Shown: in pieces, positions 20,167-31,004 of the stretch | Numbering within the stretch: position 1 is the stretch's first letter | How the letters are laid out: the number at the start of each line of letters is the position of its first letter | NCBI GenBank assembly: GCA_963210315.1 | Contig: OY723238.1 | Span: forward strand, 2,046,001-2,110,000 | Length of the DNA stretch: 64,000 nt | Direction of reading: 5' to 3' | From: Rhynchopus euleeides | Taxonomy: Eukaryota; Euglenozoa; Diplonemea; Diplonemida; Diplonemidae | Notes under the pieces: generated by a model | What the model was told of the DNA's origin: nothing | The model's input: the letters and a program-made list of their open reading frames with translations, nothing else | Database searches by the model: none | Translations under genes and position numbers: made by a program

Positions 20167-20863
20167 TATGCAACCTCTTCTGCTTGTGTGCTTGCGGTGC
20201 ACTGCCTTGCTCGTTGCCTCCCAGCACAGCACCTCCTGACCCTGCTGGTTCGAGGCAGCGTGCACTGCATCTGAGGTGCGACTGCTCAGGATGACACAGT
20301 GCTTCCAGACAGCCTCTGCCCCCCACCCTCCCAAGCACCTCCAACCACTCTGCCCCTTGATCCTTCTGTATGCCACCAACACAGCACCTTCACCCATGTC
20401 AGAAGAGCACGTGTGTCCGTGAGGACCGCGGGGTTGTCGTTCCAGGGGAAGGATGGAAGTGTCGGTGCGTCATGTGGAGAGCGGGCGGAGCTGTGTCGTC
20501 AGTGTTGCGGATGGCGGGACCGTGCTCAGCCTGAAGGCGGATGCGGTCAAGGAGATGTTCGCGGGTTCCATCAACGCAGACCGGGAGGCTGCAGGGCTGG
20601 CGGCACGCATCGAAGGGTGTGACGAGGACCTGGACGATGCAGAGCGCGTTGCCAACACGGGTCTCGAGGTTGGGGATCCTGTCCAGTTGGTGCGGAGGTG
20701 GCCACACGTCAACGCTCCGGATGTCTACAACATTACGCATGACGAGTATGGAGAGAGCATCACACTGTCGAGGTGTGGCACCCTGTGTTCAGTGGGGCAC
20801 AGCAAAGGACACATCGCTGTATTTGACACCACGACTGCTGATGAGGTGGCGGACCTCACACGT

Positions 20864-21413
20864 CTCTTCTTCTCTTCTCTTCTTCTTCTTCTGGGGGGAT
20901 AAAATCCAACTTGCTGCCTTCACGTGGCGCCCCCTGTGATTACCCTCCTCCGAGGGGAAACTAAAGCAAGCTCTGGTAACTCTTTTTCCGCTGTGTGCCC
21001 TTTTTCATATATGCGGAGGGGCCCTTTCTGCACGGCTTTGGTTTTATTGATGTTGTGGTGTGCGTGGTTTATTTTCCCTTTTTTTGTTGTTTTCGCAGCA
21101 TTTTATGCTGTCGGGTGAGCTTCCGCCCCATGGGAGGCGCTCCTTCCGGCTTGCGCTGCCCACCCATCCCACCCCCGTCCCCTTCCCACATTCTTTCTTT
21201 TCTTTTAGGGGAGACGTCCTCGCAGTGGCTGTTTGGCCTGACGCGATTCCCCGCCTCAAAGCAGACCCACCTGGCAGCTACTCAAGGCACATGAGGAGTG
21301 AGAGGCGTCAACGGGCGCAACGCCCCTCCCTGCGGTCCGGCTTCCGCCACGTGGCTGACTCAAAGCAGCGAAGTGACCAACGGGAGCGACATGAAAAAAA
21401 AAAAAAAAAAAAA
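20864..21413 (+). mobile_element. Poly(A)-tailed retroposon, 550 bp
   Basis: Inserted in WD40 copy C between two copies of ACGT (20860-20863 and 21414-21417). It starts with a pyrimidine-rich CTCTTCTTC tract and ends with about 20 A (21394-21413). This is the layout of a SINE-like or processed-transcript insertion by target-primed reverse transcription. The duplication is short for that mechanism. I see no Pol III boxes and no source gene in the window. Confidence 0.7.
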
Positions 21414-22409
21414 ACGTGGGAGTGCCATTCATCACACTGCGTTCTCAGTCTGTGGGACGTGGTTGGCAACGTGCTCAGAGAACAGCGCCATCTGCGTGTG
21501 GCTGACAGCAACGTGGGAACAGGTGTGGTGTCTGGAGGAGCACGACACAGCAGTGTGGAGTGCAGGGTGGACACACTGTGGACGTCTCGTGTCGGGTGAC
21601 GGAGATGGGAAGGTGTGTGTGTGTGGGACTTGGAGGGCACACCAAGTGCCACAGTGCTGGAGGGGCACAGCGGCACTGTTTATGGGATTGCAGCGTCAAC
21701 TACTGTAGTAGTAAATGGGTTTGTAATTTCACTAAATAAATTAATTCCCATGGCGGTCCGGCGGGTCACCAAATCTAACAAAAAATAATAACGCTGTTAG
21801 AAAATAAATTAAAATCCTGGGCGGGTGCGGGTGGTGTGGGGCCGGGGAGGTAGTGGTGTAGGGGGTCCAAAATCCCCCCTTTTCGTGTCGTCGGTCACAG
21901 AATACTCCAAAAAGTGCCCCGAGGCCCCCAAAACCACCCCACACCGATCCAAAAATGGTTTTTGGAGGTCTGGGAACCAGTTATGGGGGTCACACCCAGT
22001 GATCTGGCCTCCCTGCAAATGAACAGGCACCTGGGAGGCCCCCGGAGGGGGTCGACGGTGATGGAGGGCTCTCCAGGGGTACCCCGGACGGGGGCTTCGA
22101 GAGGTGTCAGGTGCGTCAGGGGTACACTGCCCTGGCACTGCCTCGGGAGGCATAATATGCACTCTCTAATAAGAGAGAACAGCCGATTCTGGCAGCGTGT
22201 GTCCTCGAAGCCGCGGCTGGCTCGCTCCCCCGGTCAGTGTGAGGGTGAACGTGCATGTGTGTGGCCCATCCCCCCTTGGTGATGTGAGAAAAACCGACAA
22301 AAAACTGTTAGTTTTGTAAATAAATAAAAGAAATTCGGACCGCAGGAGGCCCCTCATTTCTAACAAAAAAATCGTTGTAATGGGGGTCTTCGCTCCATCC
22401 GCCAAAAAA

Positions 22410-23565
22410 CATGGTATGACAAAGATCTTGCAAGAAATGTTAAGAAATCTCGAAATTTCTTAAGACGTCTTAATGTAATGCCGAAAGGGCTATTTCTTAA
22501 AGATTTCTTACTGATTTCTTAAGACGTGTTTCTTAATGCCTAGCATTTTAATGTCCATCATTCTGAAAAAGATCTTAAAAGATCTTTTTCAGAATGATGG
22601 ATATTTTTAATGCTGGGAGATATGGAAATAATGTCCATCATTTCATTACAGGGGGGGGTCGAATAAACGTACTTAGTTGAATAGTAGTACTTAGCCGAAT
22701 AGTAGTACTTATTTTTTTTGGGGCTCTGGGGCACGTTGGGCCGTTGAATACAAGTACTTACTTTGTCCACCCGTTTTTTTGGAAAATATCTCGTTTTTTT
22801 TTGAGATTTTCTTTTTGGAGGACCGCCTGCCAGTGGAGGGGGCACACAAATCCGCAAACTTTGGGGCAAGGAATGGGGACAAGGTCTATTGGTGCCACTT
22901 CGGGGAACCAGGGTGCACGGGCCCCGCAAACCCGCAAGCTCATGCGGTCTAGAGGCATCAGAACCACTGCTGAAGCCCGCCGCGCATTCCCTCAGCTACG
23001 GCGTCTGCAGTCCCCACCACCACCGAGAAGATGTGAACGGATGGCCCCAGACAAAGCTCACCGTAGACCTGTGACATCCACCAACAGGGCCAATATCTTC
23101 GGCTGGTGTCCGATACAATGACGACGTCCGATGATTTCATCTGCTCACGGAATGCCTCAAGAGGATGGGCCACAGCCAGGCGCTCCCCGGCCTTCCTTCA
23201 ACGAAGTGATCCGGGCCAGGGCACGCGGCAGTGACCAGCGCGCCCCTGGTGGACCAAATAGCCCCGCAGAGCCCCTGCAAACAGTGTTTTTAGGAAAAGT
23301 TGAATAGACGTACTACGTACGTCTATTCGCTCGCAAAGTATTATATACTTTTTTGGCGAGGTCGATTTAGGCCCGCCCGTTCGCCGAATAGTAGTACTTA
23401 GTACGTTTATTTGACCCCCCCCTGTAAGAAATCTTAAGAAATCCTGCATTTCTTAAAAATAATGGGGGTCATTAATTTAAGAAATTTAATGCAGCACCTG
23501 CATTAAGACGTCTTAAGAAAGAAGTGAAAAGATCCTTTTCTTATTAAGACCTTTGTCATACCATG
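22410..23565. mobile_element. Small CATGG-family element
   Basis: Ends CATGGTATGACAAAGATCTT and the inverse of CATGGTATGACAAAGGTCTT, flanked by A runs (likely a 6-bp A duplication). TTAAGACGTCTTAA motifs repeat near both ends, and 22551-22612 is a near-perfect palindrome around AAGATCTTAAAAGATCTT. The CATGG terminus and duplication size link it to 4782-7941 and 33936-37368. It was split by the G-run element 22649-23424. Confidence 0.75.
22649..23424. mobile_element. G-run TIR element, 776 bp
   Basis: Left end CAGGGGGGGGTCGAATAAAC, right end the inverse of CAGGGGGGGTCAAATAAACG, TA duplicated at 22647-22648 and 23425-23426. GAATAGTAGTACTTAG repeats follow both ends. Same terminal design as 4310-8073, 39080-39129 and 50665-54946. 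Confidence 0.8.
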
Positions 23566-23610
23566 AAAAAAAACCAAAAAAAACCGGAAAAAACCCGTGA
23601 AAAAGTCGGA

Positions 23611-23647
23611 AAAAAAGAGTGTGGGGAGTTGGGTCCAGTTTAGCAAA
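23611..23647 (-). repeat. 38-bp dispersed repeat, minus copy
   Basis: Inverse copy of the repeat at 9592-9629 (GTTGGGTCCAGTTTAGCAAA on this strand), inside the transposon nest. Confidence 0.7.
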
Positions 23648-25616
23648 GTGAGCTTATTTTTCGAAAATTGAAAAATTGGGGACACCAAAAGTCCCCAGAA
23701 AAATCTTCGACTTGGCCCGCAGAGTGATTTTTTTTGGTGAAAAACGATTTCAACAGTTGTCCAACAGTTGCTGTACAAGACGGCACACCGTTCTCTGCGC
23801 ATGGGCTGCTGCACGTGAATCATTTGGATGTCCGAGGGGCTATCGGAACGAGGAGGGCCACGAGCCTGAACTACCCGCCAGCAGTGATCCCGTGCCAGGG
23901 CTGGCAGGGGGCCGCGGCCCCACCTCCCTTTTTCTGTAATTGTTTGGGAGGGTGGGCCGCCAGGGGTGGCATGGCCCTACCCTCGGCCCTACCTCCCGGG
24001 TCAGATTTTGGGGCTTTGGGTTCGGCCTTGTGGCCGAGTTTTCATGCGCCGCAGCGTATGAAAACCCAACGGCATGCTGGGGGCTTGATGGTGTTCATCG
24101 AAGCGCACCTCATCATGCCCCAAGCGAAGGACCATCCCCGCCTGGAATGTGCAACAGCACCAACCGGTGTGGGGACTAGCCTTCGAAGACTTTCAGGATG
24201 TTCACTACCGTGGCGGCGGCTGGGGGGCTGGATTCCTGATTTTTGATCGAGCAGGACGACCAAAGGCAGCAACATCCGGTGCCTCTCGAATTGGGTGAAA
24301 ATGTTCTGTGGCCGTGCATTCGATCCTGTTTGCATCATACCACGGGAAGTCGGGGCGGGGTTGGGCTGCACTTTTTTTCTCGCGAGCTCGGCCACCCTGT
24401 GCCCGACTTCTTTTTTGGTTTGCCCGACCCCCAGCGAGATCACTGGCAGCCAGACCTTGTTCAACATAAACAGCAGACAAGAGAGCAGAATGGAGTGTGG
24501 GGCAGCTGCCGTGCTCCCACACATAAACATCGCACCTCTCGCGCTGCCTGCACGAAAGGGACGGGTAACCTGCAGGTCACCCACAGCAGCCTACTGCCTA
24601 CGTTCTATACAAGATCAGCGCCGACCACACGAAAGGCTGTTCGACCTGCGGCGCAACAACAAGCTCCGGTGGGAACAGAACTGAGCGGCAACAGGATGCA
24701 ATGCAGGCCCACATCCGTTGCCCTGCGGCAAGAGCAGTCACATCGATATCGTTGACAGGGCCTGCCCACTGGTGTGTGACGGGGTGACCTACAGATGGTG
24801 ACCTGGCCCACGGCAGAACACCTGGGTCGGGGGATGGCTGCGACTGGGCATTACCTAACTCTTCATGATGCAGGACTGCGGACAAATGGTCCAAGAGAGC
24901 AAGTATGGCTCCCGCTCAGCTCTCACTGAAGTTGAACCAGATGCAAGTGGCGGGAGGAGGAGGGGGTCCCGGGGGAGGACACACCGGCCGGCAACCCACG
25001 AGGACTGGCCCGTCCCAGTCGACAGAAGAACAAAGCAGGAACACGGACTCACATGAAACGACATACTGAAGTGTGGGAGGAGGAGGCGAGCACAAAAGGG
25101 CGTCGGCTACCGCACGCCCTTTGGGCGCAGCCGACGACGACCGAACCGGCCACCGGCCGGGAGGTGCGTGTGGCGTGGGGGGCGAAGCCCCCCACGCAAG
25201 GGGGGTCCGGGGGGCGAAGCCCCCCGGAAAAAAATTTGGGGTTTTTTGGCCTATTTTTGGCCATTTTCCGCTGCATTTGTTTGATTTTGGGTCGGGAAAG
25301 GTATGGCCAGGAAGTGGGAAAAATTGAGGAAAAAGTCGGAAATTTTCAGGTTTGCCCATATAAACCATGGGTCACAGATTCCGATTTTTGGGTCAGACTC
25401 CAAGTTTGACACAAGGGAAAATAGGCAAAAATTTTCACCTATTTTTGGTCACCTAAGGGGGGGGGCTTCGCTCCGGGTCACTGACCCAAGCTGACCCAGA
25501 TTGACCCGGAGCGAAGCCCCCCATTTTCCTAAGGTGAAAAACCCCAGGGTGACCCAAATTGACCCAAGTTGACCCAAATTGACCCGGAGCGAAGACCCCC
25601 AATGTAATTTTTGTAA

Positions 25617-25966
25617 TACCGTATACGTAAATATTATGGAACGTAAATATTATGGAACGGGCCCATTTTTGGCCGGTCCGTTCCATAATATTTACGTTCC
25701 AAAATATTTACAGGGCCAGTTGGGCCACTCGGTGGTGAGGACGGCTTGCGTCAGGAATCGCGCGAAAAGTGCACGAGTAGGTCTCGTCAGGGACTCTGTA
25801 CGCCGTCCGATCACCTGGTCCAAGTCCCCGAGTCGCAGAAAGCCCTGTAAATATTATGGAACGAAAAAAATCTGGAACGCCAACCCACCAGCGTTCCATA
25901 ATATTTACGTTCCATAATATTTACGTTCCATAATATTTACGTTCCAAAATATTTACGTATACGGTA
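25617..25966. mobile_element. TACCGT-family MITE, 350 bp
   Basis: TACCGTATACGTAAATATT on the left and its exact inverse on the right. The body is a set of AATATTATGGAACGTAAAT repeats in both orientations, so most of it could fold on itself. It sits within the nest at 21703-26037. Confidence 0.85.
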
Positions 25967-26910
25967 AAATAAATGAAATTCCACTTTCCGGGAGTGGTCC
26001 CGAATATTACAATATAACAACCCACTTACTACAACAGTACGAGGATCTTCACCGGGTCAGACGACAAGACCATCCGTGTGTATGACATCAGCACCCTCAC
26101 CCACACCGACACCCTGTCTGAGCACAGTGACTCTGTGTGCCACATCGCCCTGACGAACGACGAGCAGCACCTGGTGTCCTGCTCTGATGACATGTCAGTG
26201 AAAGTGTGGTGTACAACCACCCTCACCTGCATCCGTACTACCGGCCTGTCTGATCGCCCGTACCTGCTTGCCGTGTCACAGCCACGTGATGTTGTGGCAG
26301 TGTTGTTCTTTCACAGTACCAAGTTGTACAACCTCAGCACCTTGGAGTACTTCGGAGAGGTGGAGGCAAGGGGTGAAGGTGTTGCACTCAGCCCGTGTGG
26401 GAGGTGGGTCTTCACATCAAACTACTCTTCTGTGAGTGTGTGTGCTGTGTGTGACGTTCCGCGTAGAGGCAGCACTTAGGCAACCTGTTCTGCTTGTGTG
26501 CTTGCGGTGCACTGCCTTGCTCGTTGCCTCCCAGCACAGCACCTCCTGACCCTGCTGGTAGACAATTGAGAAGAGCGATGCAGGTCGCACAGAACAGAGA
26601 ATATTTCCGCTGTGCTCGTATGGCACTGCCCCCTGCGCGCTTGACTGGCCCGGCCGTTCAGTCAAGCCCCCTCTGATCTCGCCCGTGGGGAAGTCATGTG
26701 TTTTGCAGCTGTAGATGACGCGTCGCTCAACCCGCCCCTTGTGTCGTGGGGGCGCGGCGGCCTGTTCTTCTGTGTTCTCTGCAGCCACAACAAAACCGGT
26801 CCATAATCCCCCAGCCCCTACAACATGCCCGCGTTTCATCACAGCCCCTCCCCCCCCCACCCTCCCATTGTGCATTGAGCTGCCTTGTACAACATATCTG
26901 GTGTAGTGAC

Positions 26911-26985
26911 TACAAAAAGGACTCGCATTGCAAGAAGGTGCTGGGAGACTTACTTTTCCCTTCACTCTCGACGATCAAACCCCCC
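26911..26985 (+). promoter_or_regulatory. Candidate shared upstream block
   Basis: CTACAAAAAGGA followed about 55 bp later by CTCTCGACGATCAAAC and a C run, ending 60 bp before the next start codon. The pair recurs with the same spacing at 47193-47275. The second half alone lies 130 bp upstream of the DUF268 gene (43552-43567), the first half alone before WD40 copies E (41703) and F (63433). Confidence 0.45.
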
Positions 26986-27040
26986 CCCCCCCCCCCCGAC
27001 CCCCACCACCACCACCACCAGGCGCTGCCCACTGCTTCAG

Positions 27041-28174
27041 ATGCACATCGGGCGATGGGTCCCGGTGACAGCCTCCTCAGGGGAGGGTGTGCTGGCACAG
27101 GTGCAAGAGTTTGTCGAAAGCTTCCGCCTGATGAGCGGCAGCGTCCCAGCTGAGGACATGGTGGCGGTGACGAAGCACCGCATCAAGCAGATGCTGCGCT
27201 CTGCCGAGCTGCGGCTCGAGGTGATCACCGCCTTCATCGACACACACCAGCACCTCTCGGGGCGGAACATGGAGCGCCTGCAGACGGCGGCACGCAACCT
27301 CGTCGTGCTCCTGGCACAGGAGGGCATCGGCGCTGACGAGGCAGCCCCAGGGCCCAACTCCTCCGACGCACGCACCTCGCGGGGCAACGCCTCGAAGAAC
27401 CGCTTCGGCGGCGCCTCTGTCTCCTTCTACGAGGAAGCCTCTGAGAAGGACGCCAACCACCCCCACCGCGACGAACACAAAGGGTCCCCCCTGGTCGACG
27501 ACGCCAGCCAAGGCTTCTCCTCCCAGGCTGCCGCCACCGCCACCGCCGAGGAGTCGATGTACCTGCAGCAGCTGCGCACACGCGAGGAGGCCCTGCGGTA
27601 TAAGCTGCAGTTTTCGACAGAGCGTGAACAGGAGGTGCTGCAGCGCCTTGTCGCTGTGGAGCAGGAGAACCTCCGCCTGGAGCGTGCCATCCTGGAGGTG
27701 AGCGAGAGCCGGGAGCGCATGAAGGGGCTTGTGGAGGAGCAGGTGTACACGCAGGCGCTGCACACGCGCATCATGGGGCTGCTGCACCTCGAGAGGAACC
27801 GCAACTTCGACTCGCGCATCACCCGAGGCGCCCTGTTTTGGTGCGGCACGTTGCTGGCTCTACTCTACGCATGGGTGACTCTCCTCCTCCCACTGGCAGC
27901 TCTTTACCAGGAGGTGCGTGCCAGCAGTGTGTGTGCCCTCCCTGCCTTCGCCGCCTTCTTGCTGGACTCCTGCGTGGCTGCCGTGGTGATGGCGGTGATG
28001 CATGAGTGGGCATCTTACGCCGTGCACGACCTCTGCCACGGTGCCTCCCACTGGGTCCTGGTGGCCCTCTCGAGGGCAGGGGACGACCACGCCGCTGACA
28101 CAGCGACAGAGCTGCCGACACCCCGGTCGTCATCTGCCGGCCCCACCCCTCTGATGCAGCCGAATGCACACTAG
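27041..28174 (+). CDS. Coiled-coil protein with two membrane segments
   Basis: 377 residues if started at the ATG 27041 (MHIGRWVPVTASSG), preferred over an upstream ATG because the region between codes for a poly-Pro/Thr run from simple sequence. Helical charged N-terminal half; a coiled coil at about residues 172-245 (heptads around LRTREEALRYKLQF and EVLQRLVAVEQENLRLERAI); two hydrophobic helices at about 263-290 and 294-322; then a short hydrophilic tail. The layout is that of a tail-anchored or hairpin membrane protein facing the cytosol, perhaps a tether, but I recognise no family. Confidence 0.7.
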   Translation: MHIGRWVPVTASSGEGVLAQVQEFVESFRLMSGSVPAEDMVAVTKHRIKQMLRSAELRLEVITAFIDTHQHLSGRNMERLQTAARNLVVLLAQEGIGADEAAPGPNSSDARTSRGNASKNRFGGASVSFYEEASEKDANHPHRDEHKGSPLVDDASQGFSSQAAATATAEESMYLQQLRTREEALRYKLQFSTEREQEVLQRLVAVEQENLRLERAILEVSESRERMKGLVEEQVYTQALHTRIMGLLHLERNRNFDSRITRGALFWCGTLLALLYAWVTLLLPLAALYQEVRASSVCALPAFAAFLLDSCVAAVVMAVMHEWASYAVHDLCHGASHWVLVALSRAGDDHAADTATELPTPRSSSAGPTPLMQPNAH

Positions 28175-28177
28175 CAT

Positions 28178-28240
28178 ACCTGTACCCCCATATGGGGAAC
28201 CCCCTAATATGGGGGCCCATATTTCCCCATGGGGGTACAA
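28178..28240. repeat. 63-bp palindrome just after the gene
   Basis: TGTACCCCCATATGGGGAA and its inverse TTTCCCCATGGGGGTACA enclose CCCCCTAATATGGGGG. It begins within a few bases of the stop codon, so a transcribed hairpin in the 3' UTR or a tiny MITE are both possible. Confidence 0.6.
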
Positions 28241-28243
28241 GTG

Positions 28244-29693
28244 TGACTAGGGCAGAGGCAGTCGGGAGGTGGGGCAGGTGAGAGGTTTGGTCCGGCTGGT
28301 GTCGGTGGTGGGTGGCGTGGTGTTGGAGATATGCTTGCGGAGCGGGGAGGGTGGGGGGGGGGCAAGGGGCAGCTTTTGTAGAGCCTAGCTGGGGTTGTAG
28401 AGCCTAGATGGGGGTGGCAGGGTGCCTAGAGTCTAGAGGAGGGTGTGTGTGTGAGTTCGGGCGGGGGTGGGCGGGCAGTGTGGCCGTGGCCACGGCAGTG
28501 ATAGATTATTGGGTGGGGTATCGGGGGGGGAAGGGGGGGTGTGTCCTGATTTTTTTTCTTTGCGGGCGGCGAATCAGCAACTCTTCTTGTCTTCGACATG
28601 GGTGGAAACGCCCCGTGTGTGTTCGTGGCGGCGTGTCTCTACGACAGCGGAGGCAGCACCAGAAAGCTCACTCGGTGCGCCCCACGCTCGACTAAAAAGA
28701 TTAACCAAAGCGTGTGTTCAAGGCGGTGTGTCTTTTCCTCTCGCGATGTCCCTTCAGCAGACCTGAGTGAGGAGCCACCGCAACCAGACGCAAAAAAAAA
28801 AGGGATCTCTCGCAAAAAAGGGAGCTCTCGCAGGTGATTGCCGACACCAGTGATTTTCCCCCGTGGCGAAAAAATAAAATTTCGCAAAAAAAAAAATCTC
28901 TGGAAAAATCGTCCGGCGAAAAAAGTTTTTTCGCCACGGGGGTTTTTGGTGGGAATTTTTCAGGGGGTCAGGGGAGAGGTCCTGGAGGAAAAAAAATCAG
29001 TCCCAGGAAAAAATGGGAGGGCCTGCTCTGTGAGCCCCACCAAGCAGTCACAGATTGGCAGGACAAGACCTGCAGAGGGTGGCTGCAAAGAACAGATGTT
29101 CACTACCGTGGCCTCCGGCGGCTGCGGGGCTCCGCCCCCCAGACCCCCTTGTGGAACCCAGGCCCACCAGCCGTACAGCAACCCCAGGAATGCGAAAACG
29201 CCCAAAATCTGTAGCCTCGACGGGACGGATGTTCACTACCGTGGCCTCCGGCGGGTCTGGGCCCAGACCCCCCCCTGTCGCGTGTGCCTGTCTCGCAAGT
29301 CCTTGGGCGTGCGACTGGCCATCTCCGCGTAGTCTCGGGCGCGCGAAGCGCGCCCGAGAAAAATTTTTCCGGGTGGGAAAAATTTTTTTCGCCGGCATTT
29401 TTGAGATTTTCAGCGGAGAGGAAAATCACTGGCCGACACCAAAAAAAAAAAGGGACAACAATCGCAGAACAGAATCAGTGGTGCCAGCCCCCACATGCTC
29501 CCCGATGCTGTGCCACCAGGACACATCAAGCATCGGCAGTGCATCTCTGGGCACTATGTTGCGCCCGAAGGTGCCAGCCTCCAAACAACGAGCGAACGCT
29601 ACGTTTAGTTCGCTATTTGAATAGGTGTGTGGAGACCTCCTGGAAAAGAAACAGCGCATGTTTAACCCCCCCCCCCTCTGACAAAACCTCCTC
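28244..29693. other. Intergenic repeat stretch
   Basis: G-rich sequence to 28560, then A/T-rich foldback sequence: CCCCCGTGGCGAAAAAA (28857) pairs with TTTTTTCGCCACGGGGG (28927), and CCAGTGATTTTCC (28844) with GGAAAATCACTGG (29416), outlining an element of about 600 bp. It contains two GC hairpin modules (29097, 29229) and a GCGCGCGAAGCGCGC hairpin at 29340. No gene. Confidence 0.5.
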
Positions 29694-29783
29694 ATGAGGT
29701 CTCAGATACCCATCTGCTCTCTCTCGCCCTGCCCCTCATCTCCCCTACCGCACCACCGCAGGCAGCAGTCGGGGCAGGGCAGC

Positions 29784-31004
29784 ATGTCTCTGGCACGGTG
29801 CTGGGGGCGGTTCACCAACCTGACGGTGTCGCGCGCGCTGGGGTCAACTGTGTGGGATGTTGACGGCAAGCCTTACATCGACTGCGCGTCAGGCATCGCA
29901 GTGACGAACGTGGGCCACTGCCACCCCCACGTGGTCGACGCCATCAAACAGCAGAGCGAGAAGTTCATCCACTGCCAGGTCAACTGCCACTACAGCGACA
30001 CGCTGCTGGAGTTCGTCCGCCGCTTCCAGAAGCACATGCCTGAGGGGATCGACAACTTCTTCTTCTGCAACTCGGGTGCGGAGGCTGTGGAGGGCACAGC
30101 GAAGCTCTCCCGCGCCGCCACACGCCGCCCCAACCTGCTGGCCATGCGCAGCGCCTTCCACGGCCGCACCGGCACCGCCATGGCGCTGACATCCTGCAAC
30201 CACCGCTACACGTCGCCCTGCTTCCCTGCCGCCGCACACATTCACCATGCGGAGCGCCCTACAAACGATGCGGAGGTCGACCACTGCATCAGGGCGCTTG
30301 ACCTCTACACCAAAGGGCAGATGAGCTGGGACACCGTCGCGTCTGTGATCGTGGAGCCCATTCAGGGCGAGGGTGGTTTCCACGCCATGCCCGACAGGTG
30401 GATGGAGCACCTCCGGCAGCAGTGCACGGCGCACGGCGCGCTTCTCTGCCTCGACGAGATCCAGAGCGGCTTCGGGAGGTGTGGCAAGATGTTTGGGTTT
30501 GAGAACTACCCCACCGCACAGCCGGACGTCGTGATTTTCGGCAAAGGCATTGCAGCGGGCCTGCCCCTCGCCGGGTTTGCCTCGTCGAAGGCAGTGATGG
30601 ACACGCTGGAGCCTGGCACGCACGGAGGGACGTATGGGGGCAACCCAGTTGCGGCAGCCGCGGCGATCGCTGTGCTGGATGTGATGGAAGACCCGGCCTT
30701 CCTGCGCAACGTGGCAGACAGGTCGAAGCAGATTGTGGCGGCGATGGAGTCCCTGAGGTCGCGGTACCCCCATGCCATCACAGGTGTGCGCGCAACAGGG
30801 ATGATGACTGCGTTTGACATCGCCTCCAACGAGGATGCGAAGAGGTTGACAGCGCACATGCTGGAGCACCACAGCGTCATCATGGTCGGCCCCAGCGGGA
30901 TCGAGGGGCGCACACTGCGGTTCATCCCGCCCCTCGTCATCACCGAGTCAGAGGTGGCCCAGGTCCTCGATGCCTTTGAGAAGACTTGCGCTGCGCTCTT
31001 CTGA
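29784..31004 (+). CDS. Class-III PLP aminotransferase (GABA/ornithine type)
   Basis: 406 residues from ATG 29784; an in-frame ATG at 29694 would add 30 residues (MRSQIPICSLSPCPSSPLPH), possibly an organelle presequence. It moves an amino group from an omega-amino acid such as 4-aminobutyrate or ornithine to a 2-oxo acid, using PLP. Visible motifs: GHCHPHVVDAI, FFCNSGAEAVEGTAKLSRAA (about 93-112, PLP phosphate loop), AFHGRTG, VEPIQGEGG, LDEIQSGFGR with Asp224 binding the PLP ring nitrogen, FGKGIAAGLPLAGF with the Schiff-base Lys254, and GGTYGGNPVAAAAA. Length is typical of the family. No introns. The exact substrate cannot be set from sequence alone. Confidence 0.92.
   Translation: MSLARCWGRFTNLTVSRALGSTVWDVDGKPYIDCASGIAVTNVGHCHPHVVDAIKQQSEKFIHCQVNCHYSDTLLEFVRRFQKHMPEGIDNFFFCNSGAEAVEGTAKLSRAATRRPNLLAMRSAFHGRTGTAMALTSCNHRYTSPCFPAAAHIHHAERPTNDAEVDHCIRALDLYTKGQMSWDTVASVIVEPIQGEGGFHAMPDRWMEHLRQQCTAHGALLCLDEIQSGFGRCGKMFGFENYPTAQPDVVIFGKGIAAGLPLAGFASSKAVMDTLEPGTHGGTYGGNPVAAAAAIAVLDVMEDPAFLRNVADRSKQIVAAMESLRSRYPHAITGVRATGMMTAFDIASNEDAKRLTAHMLEHHSVIMVGPSGIEGRTLRFIPPLVITESEVAQVLDAFEKTCAALF

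Larger units (their letters stand above)
21703..26037. mobile_element. TA-flanked transposon nest, 4335 bp, inside copy C
   Basis: Ends CTGTAGTAGTAAATGGGTTT and the inverse of CTGTTGTAGTAAGTGGGTTG. TA at 21701-21702 and 26038-26039 is the target duplication; removing the insert restores the WD40 reading CAACTACGAGGATC. It holds at least three further elements (22410-23565, 22649-23424, 25617-25966), the 38-bp repeat at 23611 and the GC module at 24200. 23570-25450 has open frames but none is convincing. 25450-25600 has GGGGGCTTCGCTC ends and a TTGACCCAA tandem array. Confidence 0.85.
20453..26479 (+). pseudogene. WD40 family copy C, split by two insertions
   Basis: Three pieces align in order to the intact genes: 20453-20863, 21414-21702 and 26038-26479. 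The first gap is a poly(A)-tailed insertion, the second a 4.3-kb transposon nest. With both removed the frame would still fail, because the second piece has two extra bases in a GT run (21613-21625), changing the frame after GDGDGKVCV. Copy C follows copy B directly: B's 3' flank ends at about 20357 and C's upstream block begins at about 20390, showing the head-to-tail tandem order. Confidence 0.9.
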
